Shown piece after piece: positions 16,043 to 24,902 of a stretch of 64,000 bases of DNA (position 1 is the stretch's first letter; every line of letters begins with the position of its first letter). Origin of the DNA: CAWINX01 sp963702055. Lineage in GTDB: Bacteria; Actinomycetota; Thermoleophilia; Solirubrobacterales; 70-9. The stretch is taken from the NCBI GenBank assembly GCA_963702055.1, contig OY969702.1, positions 2,170,001 to 2,234,000 on the forward strand, written 5' to 3'. Below the pieces are notes generated by a model. That model was given only the letters and a program-made list of their open reading frames with translations, searched no databases and was not told the DNA's origin. The position numbers were made by a program, and so were the translations under genes.

Positions 16043-16876
16043 ATGAAGTCCGCACACCATCACATTCGACGGGTGGTCGCCGGAGGTATTCGCCGGCCGA
16101 TCGCCCGGCGCGGTCGTCCCGCCAAGGTCGCCCTCCTCGCGGTCCTGGCGTTGACCCTCACCGCCGGCGCAGCCCAGGCGATCCGCATCGTCGCCGGCAA
16201 CGTCGTGATCAACGCGAACGGCGGCTTCTCGCCCACGGCGCTGCCGCGCACTCACGAGGCTCCGATCTCGATCCGTGGCGGCGGCAATATCTCGACCACC
16301 ACCGGGGACTACCCGCCGATCCTGCAGACGATCACGATCGACTACGACAAGCACGGCTCGGTCCAGACCAAGGGCCTGCCCGTCTGTCACGTCAGGCAGC
16401 TGACCAACACCACCGTCGCCGCGGCCCGCCGCGCCTGCCCTGGCGCGATCGTCGGCAAGGGCTCTGGTCGCGGTGTCGTCGTCTTCCCGGACCAGAAGCC
16501 GATCCCCGCCTCCTCGCCGATCACGGTCTTCAACGGCCCCAAAGTCCACGGCCAGGACACGGTGATCGGCCACGCCTACACCACCGTCCCCGGCCCGACC
16601 ACCTTCATCGTCCCGGTCGTCATCCAGCGCATCCACGAGGGACGCTACGGCTATCGGACCGTCATTCGCATTCCCAAAATCGCCAACGGCTACGGCATCC
16701 CCCTCGCCGGCCACGTCAAGATCAGCCGCAAATGGACCTACAAGGGCGTCCACCACTCCTTCCTCAACGCCAGCTGCCCCGACGGCCACCTCCAGGCGCG
16801 CGGCAAATTCGACCTCAGCGACGGCAAGCACCTGAGCGGCACGTTCACCAAAACGTGCCAGATCCTCCGGGGCTGA
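16043..16876 (+). CDS. Exported protein of unknown function (Thermoleophilia-type)
   Basis: A 277-aa protein from ATG 16043 (GGGGAGGGAT about 9 bases upstream). It has a long basic n-region then a hydrophobic core (VALLAVLALTLTAGAAQAI) for Sec export. The mature part is beta-rich with two cysteine pairs (VCHVRQLTNTTVAAARRAC, ASCPDGH and KTCQIL). The spacing CxVRQLTNT--AARRACP resembles domains found in many exported proteins of this phylum, in which secreted Cys pairs likely form disulfides. No catalytic motif. The next gene follows after 19 bases in the same direction. Confidence 0.7.
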   Translation: MKSAHHHIRRVVAGGIRRPIARRGRPAKVALLAVLALTLTAGAAQAIRIVAGNVVINANGGFSPTALPRTHEAPISIRGGGNISTTTGDYPPILQTITIDYDKHGSVQTKGLPVCHVRQLTNTTVAAARRACPGAIVGKGSGRGVVVFPDQKPIPASSPITVFNGPKVHGQDTVIGHAYTTVPGPTTFIVPVVIQRIHEGRYGYRTVIRIPKIANGYGIPLAGHVKISRKWTYKGVHHSFLNASCPDGHLQARGKFDLSDGKHLSGTFTKTCQILRG

Positions 16877-16895
16877 GGCGGGAGGAACTGAGGCG

Positions 16896-17675
16896 ATGCG
16901 CGGCTGGATAGCGCTCGGGATCGTCGCCGCGGTGGTGGCGGCCGCCTTCGTCGTCTACAGCCTGATTCCCAAGGACTCGGTCAGCAAGGCGAGCGTCAGC
17001 CAGGCGGTCGTCAAGTTCCGCCACGACGCCAAGAAGGCGGCCGCTTACCCCAAGCACCCCTGGGCCAAGCTGCCTCCCTTCGGCGTCTACCGCTACTCGA
17101 CCCGCGGCACGGAGGCGATCGACAGCTTCGCCCTCAGCACCGCCCACAACTACGGGGGGGTCAGCACGGTCGCCCTGACGCCGACCCGCTGCGGCGCGAT
17201 GGAGCGCTGGCAGCCGCTGGTCCAGCGCTGGAGCGAGGGCTACCTCTGCGTCACGCCGCACTCGACCCAGGTCGTCGGGGTGCGCGACTTCCACGAGTTC
17301 TTCGACAAGTCGAAGAAGGTCAGCTACACGTGCACGGGCGGCAACTCTCCCTACGCTGCGGGGCTGCGCCCCGGCCTGGGCTGGACGACGACCTGCACCT
17401 CCGACAAGGGGACGGTGACCAGCCACGTCAAGGTCATCGGGTTCGACAGGGTCACGGTGGCGGGAGCGCCGATCGACGCCGTCCACCTGCGCGCCACGGC
17501 GACCCTCAAGGGCGATCCGGACGGGACCGACGTCCGCGACTCCTGGATCCGCCGCTCCGACGGCCTGCTGCTGCGCCGCACCGACCACAGCAAGGCCCAC
17601 GTAGACGCCGGCGGGGGCAGCCAGTTCAGCGAGAACTACGAGCTCAATCTGCTTTCGCCCAAGCCGCAGCGCTGA
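16896..17675 (+). CDS. Membrane-anchored exported protein, unknown function
   Basis: The 259-aa protein has one N-terminal hydrophobic anchor (GWIALGIVAAVVAAAFVVYSLI) with a short cytosolic end, so most of it lies outside. The exterior has four scattered cysteines and a YSTRGTEAIDSF start to its beta-rich domain. I do not recognise a family. Its 3' end overlaps the convergent MMPL gene by 32 bases. It is probably co-transcribed with the exported protein before it. Confidence 0.65.
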   Translation: MRGWIALGIVAAVVAAAFVVYSLIPKDSVSKASVSQAVVKFRHDAKKAAAYPKHPWAKLPPFGVYRYSTRGTEAIDSFALSTAHNYGGVSTVALTPTRCGAMERWQPLVQRWSEGYLCVTPHSTQVVGVRDFHEFFDKSKKVSYTCTGGNSPYAAGLRPGLGWTTTCTSDKGTVTSHVKVIGFDRVTVAGAPIDAVHLRATATLKGDPDGTDVRDSWIRRSDGLLLRRTDHSKAHVDAGGGSQFSENYELNLLSPKPQR

Positions 17676-19833
17676 GCGGCGCGCCCTCCGCGGGTGGCGC
17701 CTGAGCCGGGTGCCCGTGTCCGAAGTGGACGTCGGGGAGGATCCGGTCCAGCCAGCTCGGCAGGTACCAGGCGGCGCGCCCGCTGAGCCGCAGGAAGACC
17801 GGCAGCAGGGTCAGCCGCACCAGGAAGGCGTCGAGCAGGACGGCGACGCCGAGGATCACGCCCATCTCCTTCGGCGGCAGCGGGCCGGAGAGGGCGAAGG
17901 TGAAGAAGACCGCGACCATTACCGCGCCGGCCGCGAGGATCACCCGGCCGGAGTGGGCGAGCCCGCCGACCATCGCCTCCTTCGGGTCGCCCGACTCCTC
18001 CCAGTGCTCGCGCGCCGAGGAGAGCAGGAAGACGGTGTAGTCCATGGCGATCGCGAAGATCATCGCGAAGAAGAAGACCGGCCCCCAGGCGTCGAGGAAG
18101 CCCTGCGACTGGAAGCCGAGCAGTCCGGCGAGGTGGCCGTCCTGGAAGATCAGCTTGGCGACGCCGAAGGCGGCGCCGGTCGCCAGCAGGTTGGTGAGCA
18201 CGCCGATCGCCGCGATCAGCGGCGCCTGGAAGGCGAGCAGCAGGAGTAGGAAGCCGAGCCCGAGCACGACGCCGATCACCAGCGGCGTCTTCCCCGCGAG
18301 GGCGCGCTCGAGGTCGTGGTTTTCGGCGGCGGGACCGCCGACGAGCGCCGCCGGGGGCAGCTCGCCGCGCAGCCGGTCCACGGTGGCGCCGAGCGCCGGG
18401 GTCGAGGGACCGACGGTCGGCACCGCCTGGATCAGGGTGAGGCCGCCGGCGCCTGGTTGTGGCGGCGTCGCGGCGGCGATGCCGGGGTCGGCGCGCAGCA
18501 CCGCGTCCGCCGCTCTCGCCTGCGCCGCCGGCGCGACGACCTGGAGCGTCCCGGGCGCGCCGGGGCCGAAGGCGCGGGTGATCTGGACGTAGCCGACGCG
18601 CGAGTGGTCGCCGCTCGGCACGACCTTGATCGAGGGCATTCCCGTCCGCAGGCTGAGTACCGGCAGAGCCAGTCCGAGCAGGGCGATCAGCGCGATGCCG
18701 CCGAAGAGCAGTGGTCGGCGCCACAGCAGCTCGCCCCACCGCGCGAAGCGCGGCGAGCGGTGCTCGCCGCTGTGGACCCAGGGCAGGCTCAGCTTGTCGA
18801 CCCGCGGGCCCAGCTTCGCCAGCACCGCCGGCAGCAGCGTCATGGTCGCCGCGAGGATGAAGATCACCGCGATCATGATTCCGATCGCCATCGAGCGGAA
18901 GGCGGGGCTGGGGACGAGCATCACCGCCGAGAGCGAGATCAGCACGGTCAGGCCGGAGAAGAGGACCGCCTTGCCGGCGGTGTCCATCGTCGTCCCGACC
19001 GCCTCCTCAGGCGGCATGTCCTGCCCGAAGAGGGCGCCGCGGAAGCGCATCACGATGAAGAGCGCGTAGTCGATGCCCAGCGCCAGCGCGAACATCAGCG
19101 CGAAGTTCATCGCCCAGATCGAGATCGGCGAGAGCAGCGTGCCCAGGTAGAGGACGCCGGCCGAGGCGACCAGGCCGGCGATCGTCAGCATCAGCGGCAG
19201 CCCGGCGGCGACCAGCGAGCCGAAGGCGAGGACGAGGATCGCCAGGGTGATCGGCCAGGAGAGCAGTTCCGACTTCAGCATCGCGTCGCGGTTGGCCTGG
19301 TTGAAGTCCGACCACATCCCGGCGGCGCCGGTCAGGTTGACCTCGGTGCCGGGCGCGGCGACCGCGGCGAGGTCGGACTTGAGCCCGTCGGCGGCGGCGA
19401 CCATCCCGTTGGCGTCGCGCCCGGCACCGGCGACAATCACGGCGGTGTGGCCGTCGCGCGCTATTGAGACCCCGGGGCGGGGGGCCGTCACGTTCTTCAC
19501 GGCGGGGCTCGCCGCCAGGGTCCGCTCGACGCGGGCCACGGTGCGGCGGAAGGCGGGGTCGGCGACGGTCGCGCGGCTCGAGTGCACCGCCACCTGGAGG
19601 GCGTAGGCGCCGGCTCCGGCGAAGGCTCGGTCGATCTTTCCTCGCGCCGTCGCCGACTCGGACCCGTTCGCCTGCCAGCCGGCGCCCGAGAGCGCCGTCT
19701 CGACCCGCGGCGCCAGCACTCCGAGCCCGACCGCGACGATCGCCCAGGCGACGAAGACCCGGCGCCTGTGGGTCGCCGCGAAGCGCCCAAGCCGCCCGAC
19801 CGGCCCCAGCGTGGATGCCGTCCCGGCGCTCAT
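17644..19833 (-). CDS. MMPL/RND-family membrane transporter
   Basis: A 729-aa protein with the MMPL plan: one TM helix, a large exterior loop, a TM bundle with GIDYALFIVMRFR, another exterior loop, and a second bundle with IFAIAMDYTVFLLSS. The two G/A-x-D-Y motifs are the usual proton-relay sites. The family exports lipids or small molecules using the proton gradient. The ATG at 19833 overlaps the stop of the DUF2892 gene by ATGA; a longer frame upstream is a shadow of that gene. The C-terminal residues are encoded in an overlap with a convergent gene. Likely regulated by the divergent ArsR protein. Confidence 0.93.
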   Translation of the reverse strand: MSAGTASTLGPVGRLGRFAATHRRRVFVAWAIVAVGLGVLAPRVETALSGAGWQANGSESATARGKIDRAFAGAGAYALQVAVHSSRATVADPAFRRTVARVERTLAASPAVKNVTAPRPGVSIARDGHTAVIVAGAGRDANGMVAAADGLKSDLAAVAAPGTEVNLTGAAGMWSDFNQANRDAMLKSELLSWPITLAILVLAFGSLVAAGLPLMLTIAGLVASAGVLYLGTLLSPISIWAMNFALMFALALGIDYALFIVMRFRGALFGQDMPPEEAVGTTMDTAGKAVLFSGLTVLISLSAVMLVPSPAFRSMAIGIMIAVIFILAATMTLLPAVLAKLGPRVDKLSLPWVHSGEHRSPRFARWGELLWRRPLLFGGIALIALLGLALPVLSLRTGMPSIKVVPSGDHSRVGYVQITRAFGPGAPGTLQVVAPAAQARAADAVLRADPGIAAATPPQPGAGGLTLIQAVPTVGPSTPALGATVDRLRGELPPAALVGGPAAENHDLERALAGKTPLVIGVVLGLGFLLLLLAFQAPLIAAIGVLTNLLATGAAFGVAKLIFQDGHLAGLLGFQSQGFLDAWGPVFFFAMIFAIAMDYTVFLLSSAREHWEESGDPKEAMVGGLAHSGRVILAAGAVMVAVFFTFALSGPLPPKEMGVILGVAVLLDAFLVRLTLLPVFLRLSGRAAWYLPSWLDRILPDVHFGHGHPAQAPPAEGAPLSAAAWAKAD

Positions 19834-20102
19834 CGGTCGCAGGCGGCCTCGACGCCGAGGCGGCGCAGCACCAGGGAACTGGGGCAGTTGCCGAAGGCGA
19901 CGAAGGCGAGCTGGTTGAGGGCGACGAAGCCGGTCAGCAGCAGGAACCAGGGGGAAACCAGGGCGCTGAGCAGGGCACTGAGCCCGGTCATCGTCCCCGC
20001 CATCAGGAAGAGGATCCGCTCCAGGGGCCACTTCGAACGGGCGGGGTGGACCTGCGTCGGGACTCGGGCGGGGGCGGTGGCGGTGGCGGTGGCTGTGGTC
20101 AT
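19830..20102 (-). CDS. DUF2892-family small membrane protein
   Basis: The 90-aa protein has a soluble N-terminus, two TM helices (ILFLMAGTMTGLSALLSALV and FLLLTGFVALNQLAFVAFG) and the end NCPSSLVLRRLGV. GNCP near the second helix is typical of DUF2892/YgaP C-terminal domains, which sit next to rhodanese or ArsR genes. It is the first gene of an operon with the MMPL transporter (ATGA overlap) and divergent from the ArsR regulator. Confidence 0.8.
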   Translation of the reverse strand: MTTATATATAPARVPTQVHPARSKWPLERILFLMAGTMTGLSALLSALVSPWFLLLTGFVALNQLAFVAFGNCPSSLVLRRLGVEAACDR

Positions 20103-20170
20103 GTCTATCCTCGAATCTCGGCTTTCGACAAGTTAACAACTAAACAATTGTGAATTGGTAAAGTAGCAGA
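20103..20170. promoter_or_regulatory. Divergent promoter/operator region (ArsR vs DUF2892-MMPL)
   Basis: The 68-bp gap is clearly more AT-rich than its surroundings. It contains overlapping inverted bits around ACAATTGT and CAATTGTGAATTG. ArsR regulators usually bind such short palindromes between divergent genes. The exact operator is inferred. Confidence 0.5.
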
Positions 20171-20503
20171 ATGATGAAGAGCCCACTAGACCGCGAGGCC
20201 GCCGAGCTGATCGCTCGCCGCTTCCGCGCCCTCGCCGACCCCACCCGGCTGCGCATCCTCGACCTGCTGCGCGCGCGAGGGGAGGCCTCGGTCGGCGAGC
20301 TGACCGAGGAACTGGGTTCCTCCCAGCAGAACGTCTCCAAGCACCTCGCCGCCCTGCACGCCGAGGGCTTCCTGTCCCGCCATAAGCGGGGGACCAGCTC
20401 GATCTACCGGATCGCCGATCCCGCCGTGCTCGACCTCTGCGACAGCGTCTGCGCCGGCATCGAGGCCAAGCTGGCCGAGCTGGGCGCCGTGCTCTCCGGC
20501 TGA
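20171..20503 (+). CDS. ArsR/SmtB-family transcriptional regulator
   Basis: A 110-aa winged-helix protein: RRFRALADPTRLRILDLLRARGEASVGELTEELGSSQQNVSKHLAALHAEGFL, then a KRGTSSIYRIADP wing. Cys residues occur only in the C-terminal helix (LCDSVCAG), not in the ELCVCDL metal site, so it may sense sulfur species or redox through that pair. It is divergent from DUF2892-MMPL and likely represses that operon; DUF2892 next to ArsR fits a sulfur-stress context. Sensing mode is inference. Confidence 0.92.
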   Translation: MMKSPLDREAAELIARRFRALADPTRLRILDLLRARGEASVGELTEELGSSQQNVSKHLAALHAEGFLSRHKRGTSSIYRIADPAVLDLCDSVCAGIEAKLAELGAVLSG

Positions 20504-20535
20504 GCGGCTCCCGGTCAGGCGTCGGGCGTCAGGGG

Positions 20536-21273
20536 TCAGGCGTCGGGCGCCAAATCGGCGCCGGCGCGCTTCTCGCGCCGTCGCCGCATCGCCTCGCCCG
20601 GCCGCCAGAGGCTGACCAGGCCGGCGACCAGGGTGACCAGGAAGATCTGGCCGATCATCATCTCCAGCCCGGAGATCATCCGGGCGGGCTGGCCGGCGGG
20701 GACGAGGTCGCCGTACCCGGTCGTGGTCAGCGTCGTGTAGCTGAAGAAGAGGAAGTCGCCGCTCTGGGTGTGGGCGACACCGCTGAAGAACTCGCCCCCC
20801 TGGAAGCGGTCGATGGTGCTGTAGATCGAGGTGAAGAGGATGCCGAGCACCGTGTAGACGCTGATCGCGCCGAGGATCGTTCGGATCCCGACCTCGGTGG
20901 CCGAGGTGGCGACGCGGCGCACCACCGCGGCCATCGCCACGGTGAGGACGAGGATTTGGATCAGCGAGCCGAGGTTGAGCCAGATCCGTTCGCCGCTCAG
21001 CGCCGCGACGACCGCGAGGGCGATCGCGACCAGCGAGAGGCCGACCGCCACCCGCACCACGACGTGCCTCGCGTGGGCGCTGGTCAGCGCCACCACCGAG
21101 GTCGCGCTGGTCGAGACCATCAGCACCACGCCGGACCAGCCCTCGTCGGTGAGCAGCGAGGCGAGCACGTAGGTCGTCAGCACCAGAACCAGCACCAGGC
21201 CGAAGGCGTCGCTGACCCGCTGCGCGCGCCGCAGCCAGCGCTCGCGCGAGCGGGCCCTCCGTCGGGCATTCAT
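20536..21273 (-). CDS. Potassium channel-like membrane protein
   Basis: The 245-aa protein has about six hydrophobic helices. Between the last two is the K+ selectivity filter TTTGYGDL (residues 183-190) within a pore helix (DFLFFSYTTLTTTGYG). The N-terminal and C-terminal ends are basic; no RCK/TrkA-N domain is attached. It would pass K+ through the cell membrane. Its 3' end lies in a short direct repeat (GTCAGGCGTCGGGC twice near 20515-20550). Confidence 0.88.
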   Translation of the reverse strand: MNARRRARSRERWLRRAQRVSDAFGLVLVLVLTTYVLASLLTDEGWSGVVLMVSTSATSVVALTSAHARHVVVRVAVGLSLVAIALAVVAALSGERIWLNLGSLIQILVLTVAMAAVVRRVATSATEVGIRTILGAISVYTVLGILFTSIYSTIDRFQGGEFFSGVAHTQSGDFLFFSYTTLTTTGYGDLVPAGQPARMISGLEMMIGQIFLVTLVAGLVSLWRPGEAMRRRREKRAGADLAPDA

Positions 21274-21339
21274 GCCCGGACGTTCGTGGCGAGGGTCGCC
21301 TTCTCCTGCCCACGGAGGCAGACGCGCCGGAGCGCAAGT

Positions 21340-21355
21340 TATACTGGCCCGGTAT
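21340..21355 (+). promoter_or_regulatory. -10 box / near-palindrome overlapping the AbrB start
   Basis: TATACT (21340-21345) is a strong -10 box only eight bases before ATG 21354, which predicts a leaderless mRNA. ATACTGGCCCGGTAT is a near-perfect palindrome and could be bound by the antitoxin. Inference from sequence. Confidence 0.5.
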
Positions 21356-21569
21356 GACTCAGCGGATGGGATCGAAGGGGCAGATCGTTATCCCCAAGGA
21401 TCTGCGCGAACGGGCCGGCCTCGGGCCCGGGGCGGATGTTGCCTTCGAGCCCGTTGACGACGGAATCGTCGTGCGTCGTGCCGATCGGCAGTCGCCGCTG
21501 CGAGGGAGATTCGCCGGTAGCGGCATGGCGGCGCGTCTCCTTGAGGATCGCCGTCGCGAGCGACCGTAG
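21354..21569 (+). CDS. vapB: AbrB/VapB-family antitoxin
   Basis: A 71-aa protein with RMGSKGQIVIPKDLRERAGLGPGADVAFEP, the AbrB DNA-binding hairpin, and a short tail (LRGRFAGSGMAARLLEDRR) that would wrap the toxin. The stop is one base before the GTG start of the PIN toxin. It is a second VapBC-type module in the window, on the other strand and without the boundary repeats of the 6-8 kb array. Confidence 0.92.
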   Translation: MTQRMGSKGQIVIPKDLRERAGLGPGADVAFEPVDDGIVVRRADRQSPLRGRFAGSGMAARLLEDRRRERP

Positions 21570-21570
21570 G

Positions 21571-21975
21571 GTGCCGTCCTGTCTGGATTCATGGGCGGTG
21601 CTGGCCTGGCTCGACGGGGACGAGCCGGCGGCGAGCAGGGTGGCCGAGGTCCTCGACGACGAACGGCCGCCGATGAGCTGGGTCAACTTGGTCGAGGTCC
21701 ACTACCGCGTGGCTCGCGATCACGGTCGAGACGAGGCTGAGCGCATCCTGGTCGAGCTGCGTGCCCGGGTAGCGGAGGATCTGCCGGGCGTGTCGGCCAT
21801 GCGGGCGGTCGCGAGCCTTAAGGCGGAGCACTCGATTGCCTTGGCCGACTGCTTTGCGATTACCGTCGCGACCGCGACCGGATCCACACTGCTGACCGGC
21901 GATCCGGAGATCGTCGAACGGGCGGAAAAGCTGCCCTGCGAGGTGGTTGACCTTCGTGTCGGCTCCACTGGTTAG
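21571..21975 (+). CDS. vapC: VapC-family PIN ribonuclease toxin
   Basis: The 134-aa PIN protein starts at GTG 21571 (VPSCLDSWAVLAWLDGDE). Acidic residues at LDSWAVL, NLVEVHY, ALADCFAI and TGDPE make the four-residue metal site. The longer in-frame version starting within the antitoxin gene is rejected. Its stop lies 17 bases from the end of the tRNA-Ser gene on the opposite strand. Confidence 0.92.
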   Translation: MPSCLDSWAVLAWLDGDEPAASRVAEVLDDERPPMSWVNLVEVHYRVARDHGRDEAERILVELRARVAEDLPGVSAMRAVASLKAEHSIALADCFAITVATATGSTLLTGDPEIVERAEKLPCEVVDLRVGSTG

Positions 21976-21991
21976 GCAAATTCAGCCTTAG

Positions 21992-22080
21992 CGGAGGGGG
22001 TGGGATTCGAACCCACGAGACGCCTGACGACGCCTGGCGGCTTTCAAGGCCGCTGCATTCAACCGCTCTGCCACCCCTCC
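21992..22080 (-). tRNA. tRNA-Ser(TGA)
   Basis: Minus-strand cloverleaf: acceptor GGAGGGG/CCCCTCC, D arm, anticodon stem GCGGC/GCCGC with loop CTTGAAA (anticodon TGA), a long variable arm as in class II tRNAs, and T arm GTGGG-TTCGAAT-CCCAC. The discriminator is G; CCA is not encoded. Confidence 0.97.
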
Positions 22081-22154
22081 GAGGCGTGAGGCGAAGACCG
22101 ATGCTAGACGGCGTGGCCTTTGGCGTCGGCCCTTCCGGCTGATTGGATTGTGGA

Positions 22155-23300
22155 GTGCGCCGCCTGCTCGTCCTCGCCTCGGCGATGGTCTTCTTCGACG
22201 TCGTCTTCTACGCGGCGATCGCGCCGTTGCTGCCGACCTACGTCGCCGACTTCGGGCTCAGCAAGGCGCAGGCCGGCATCCTCACCGCTTCCTACGCGGC
22301 CGGGACGCTGCTTGCCTCGCTGCCGGCGGGGTTGGTCGCGGCGCGCTTCGGGCCGCGGCGCAGCGTCATCGTCGGCCTTCTCCTGCTCGGCGCCGCCAGT
22401 CTCGTCTTCGGCTTCGCCAAGGAGATTGCCCTGCTCGACGGGGCGCGCTTCGTCCAAGGGATCGCCGGCGCGCTGATCTGGTCGGGCGCGCTGACCTGGC
22501 TTGTCACGACCGCGCCCCCGGAGCAGCGCGGCTCGGTGATCGGCACGGCGCTGGGGACGGCGGTCGCCGGCGCCCTGGTCGGCCCGGCGCTCGGCGCGAT
22601 CGCGGCCTCGGTCGGGACGGAGGTCGTCTTCGGCTCGGTGATGGTTATCGCCGTGGCCTTTGCCCTCGTCGCCTCGCGACTGCCGGACACCCGGGTGCCG
22701 GAGACGCAGGGCCTGCGCGAGGTCGTCGCGACGATGGTCAGCCGTCCCGTCCTCACCGCGCTTGCCTTCGTCACCGTCCCCTCGCTGATGTTCGGCGCGA
22801 TCGAGGTCCTCGTGCCGCTGCGGATCGACGAGCTGGGGGGGAGCCACGCCCTGATCGCCGCCGGCTTCATCGCCGGCGCCGCGCTCGAGGCCGTCCTGGC
22901 GCCGATCGCCGGGCGCTACTCCGACCGCGCCGGCCGCCGCGGCCCCTTCACGGTCGGGCTGACGATCTGCGCGCTGGCGATGGCGGTGATCGCGGTCGCC
23001 GCGACGCTCGGGGTCGTGCTGGCGGCGCTGATCTGCACCTCGCTCGGCGCCGGCATCTGCTTCGCCCCGGCGCTGACGATGCTCTCGGAGGCGGCCGAGT
23101 CGACCGGCCTGCACCAGGGCTTCTCCGCCGGCCTCTCCAACATGGGTTGGGCGACCGGCCAGGTGATCGGCGGCATCGCCGGCGGCGCCGCGGCCAGCCT
23201 CGCCGGCAACGCCCTGCCGAGCTTCGCCATAGTCGCCCTCCTCCTCGTCACCGTCGCCTACGCCCACCGCGTCCTGGCGCCGACGCCTCGTCCCGCCTAG
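22155..23300 (+). CDS. MFS-family transporter
   Basis: A 381-aa protein with about 12 hydrophobic helices and the MFS loop 2-3 motif in the form GLVAARFGPRRSVIVGLLLLG. The second-half equivalent is GRYSDRAGRRGPFTVGL. This layout is seen in drug/proton antiporters and sugar efflux members. GTG 22155 gives a compact N-terminus (VRRLLVLASAMVFFDV); a TTG at 22143 in frame is also possible. Substrate unknown. Confidence 0.9.
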   Translation: MRRLLVLASAMVFFDVVFYAAIAPLLPTYVADFGLSKAQAGILTASYAAGTLLASLPAGLVAARFGPRRSVIVGLLLLGAASLVFGFAKEIALLDGARFVQGIAGALIWSGALTWLVTTAPPEQRGSVIGTALGTAVAGALVGPALGAIAASVGTEVVFGSVMVIAVAFALVASRLPDTRVPETQGLREVVATMVSRPVLTALAFVTVPSLMFGAIEVLVPLRIDELGGSHALIAAGFIAGAALEAVLAPIAGRYSDRAGRRGPFTVGLTICALAMAVIAVAATLGVVLAALICTSLGAGICFAPALTMLSEAAESTGLHQGFSAGLSNMGWATGQVIGGIAGGAAASLAGNALPSFAIVALLLVTVAYAHRVLAPTPRPA

Positions 23301-23367
23301 CGGACCCCGCCCGGACTCCGCTCGGCTCCCCCGCGGACCGTGCCCGGATCTCGTCCGGATCCCTCGC

Positions 23368-23412
23368 GGTGTAACGCGTTTGCCCCCTGAGGGACGGAAA
23401 ACGCGTTACACC
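23368..23412. repeat. 45-bp palindrome, GGTGYAACGCGT family, copy 2
   Basis: Arms GGTGTAACGCGTT (23368-23380) and AACGCGTTACACC (23400-23412) are perfectly complementary, with a weakly paired middle. Same outer arms and length as copies at 4560 and 29340. It lies upstream of the FAD oxidase start at 23423. Confidence 0.85.
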
Positions 23413-23422
23413 GGGGTAGCCT

Positions 23423-24835
23423 GTGGACGTGGGTGCGGCGGGGCAAGAGTCGGGCGCGGAGGCCGGGACCTGGACCAACTGGGCGGGGGACCAGAGCTGC
23501 CGGCCGGCGGAAATCGTCCGGCCGCGCGGTCGCGACGAGTTGGCCGAGGTCGTGACGCGCGCGGCCGAGGCGGGGCGGACGGTCAGCGTCGCCGGCTCGG
23601 GACACTCCTTCACCGAGGCGGCGCTGACCGACGGCACGCTGATCGACGTCGGCGCGCTGAGCGGGGTGATCGACGCCGACCGCTCCTCAGGCCTGGTCAG
23701 GGTCGGGGGCGGGACGGTCCTCGCCGACCTCAACGAGGAGTTGGCCCGGCTCGGGTTGGCGATGGAGAACCTCGGCGACATCGACCGCCAGACGATCGCC
23801 GGCGCGATATCGACCGGCACCCACGGCACAGGCGCCAGGCTGCGCAACATCTCCTCCCAGGTCGAGGCGATCGAGTTGGTCACCGGCGACGGGACGGTGC
23901 GGGAACTGCGCGCGCCCGGCGGCGGAGAGGACGCCCGCCCGCTCGGCAGCGGAGGCGACCCCCGCCCGCCCGGTAGCTCCGATCCCGGCGGAGGCGCCGA
24001 CGCCGACCTCCTGCGCGCCGCCCGTGTCGGCCTCGGCGCCCTTGGCGCGATCTCCGCCGTCACCCTGCGCTGCGTCCCCGCTTTCACCCTGCACCGGGTC
24101 GACGCCCCCTGCCCGACCGAGGAGGTCTTTGCCGCCTTTCAGGAGCGCGCCGACGCCAACGACCACTTCGAACTCTTCACCTTTCCCTACGCCGACAGTG
24201 CCCTCGTCCTCGAGCGCAACCGCACCGACGAGCCGCCCCGCCCGCGCGGGCGCGCCGCCGCCTGGCTCAACGACATCGTCCTGGAGAACTGGGCGCTGGA
24301 GGCGCTCTCGGCGACCGGCAAGGCGCTGCCGCGGGCGATCCCGGCGCTCTCCCGCCTCGCCGCCCGCCTCGCCTCCGGCAGCAGGGCGACCGACCGCAGC
24401 GACCGGATCTTCGCCAACGAGCGCCGCGTCCGCTTCACCGAGATGGAGTACGGCGTGCCGCGCGAGCACGGCCCCGAGGCGGCCCGCCGGGTAATCGAGT
24501 GGGTGCGCGCCAACCGCTACCCGGTCTTCTTCCCGATCGAGATGCGGGTGACGGCGGGCGACGACGCCCTGCTCAGTCCCTCCCACGACCGCGACACCGC
24601 CTACATCGCCGTCCACCAGTACAGGGGGATGGAGTGGCGCCCCTACTTCGAGGCGGTCGAGGAGATCATGAACGACTACGGAGGCCGACCCCACTGGGGC
24701 AAGCGCCACTTCCAGACTGCCGCGACCCTGGCGCCCCGCTACCCGCGCTGGGCCGACTTCCAATCCGCCCGCGACGAGCTCGACCCCAAGCGCACCTACA
24801 CCAACGCCTACGCCACCCGCGTCCTCGGCCCCTAA
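23423..24835 (+). CDS. FAD-linked sugar-1,4-lactone oxidase (ALO-type)
   Basis: A 470-aa flavoprotein of the VAO/PCMH fold. The FAD-binding half has AGSGHSFTE (57-65) and STGTHGTG (130-137). The C-terminal half ends with the ALO signature HWGKRH and then ELDPKRTYTN. Related enzymes oxidise L-gulono- or D-arabinono-1,4-lactone or other polyols. A low-complexity Gly/Pro/Asp insert (about 164-192) separates the two parts and is not typical. GTG 23423 is the first start after the palindrome. No signal peptide, so cytosolic. Confidence 0.9.
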   Translation: MDVGAAGQESGAEAGTWTNWAGDQSCRPAEIVRPRGRDELAEVVTRAAEAGRTVSVAGSGHSFTEAALTDGTLIDVGALSGVIDADRSSGLVRVGGGTVLADLNEELARLGLAMENLGDIDRQTIAGAISTGTHGTGARLRNISSQVEAIELVTGDGTVRELRAPGGGEDARPLGSGGDPRPPGSSDPGGGADADLLRAARVGLGALGAISAVTLRCVPAFTLHRVDAPCPTEEVFAAFQERADANDHFELFTFPYADSALVLERNRTDEPPRPRGRAAAWLNDIVLENWALEALSATGKALPRAIPALSRLAARLASGSRATDRSDRIFANERRVRFTEMEYGVPREHGPEAARRVIEWVRANRYPVFFPIEMRVTAGDDALLSPSHDRDTAYIAVHQYRGMEWRPYFEAVEEIMNDYGGRPHWGKRHFQTAATLAPRYPRWADFQSARDELDPKRTYTNAYATRVLGP

Positions 24836-24840
24836 AACCT

Positions 24841-24892
24841 CCGCTCCGCTGTTCTTTTCCCGGGTATAGACGGGAAAAGAACAGCGGAGCGG
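24841..24892. terminator. Perfect 22-bp hairpin (first of a tandem pair)
   Basis: Arms 24841-24862 and 24871-24892 are perfectly complementary over 22 bp (CCGCTCCGCTGTTCTTTTCC onward). The 8-base loop is GGTATAGA. It begins 6 bases after the FAD oxidase stop. Strongest hairpin in the window. Confidence 0.88.
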
Positions 24893-24902
24893 GACACCTC
24901 AT

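Noticed and set aside
21970..21976. GTTAGGC resembling an integron core site
   Set aside because: It is the VapC stop codon context; no paired site or cassette structure around it.
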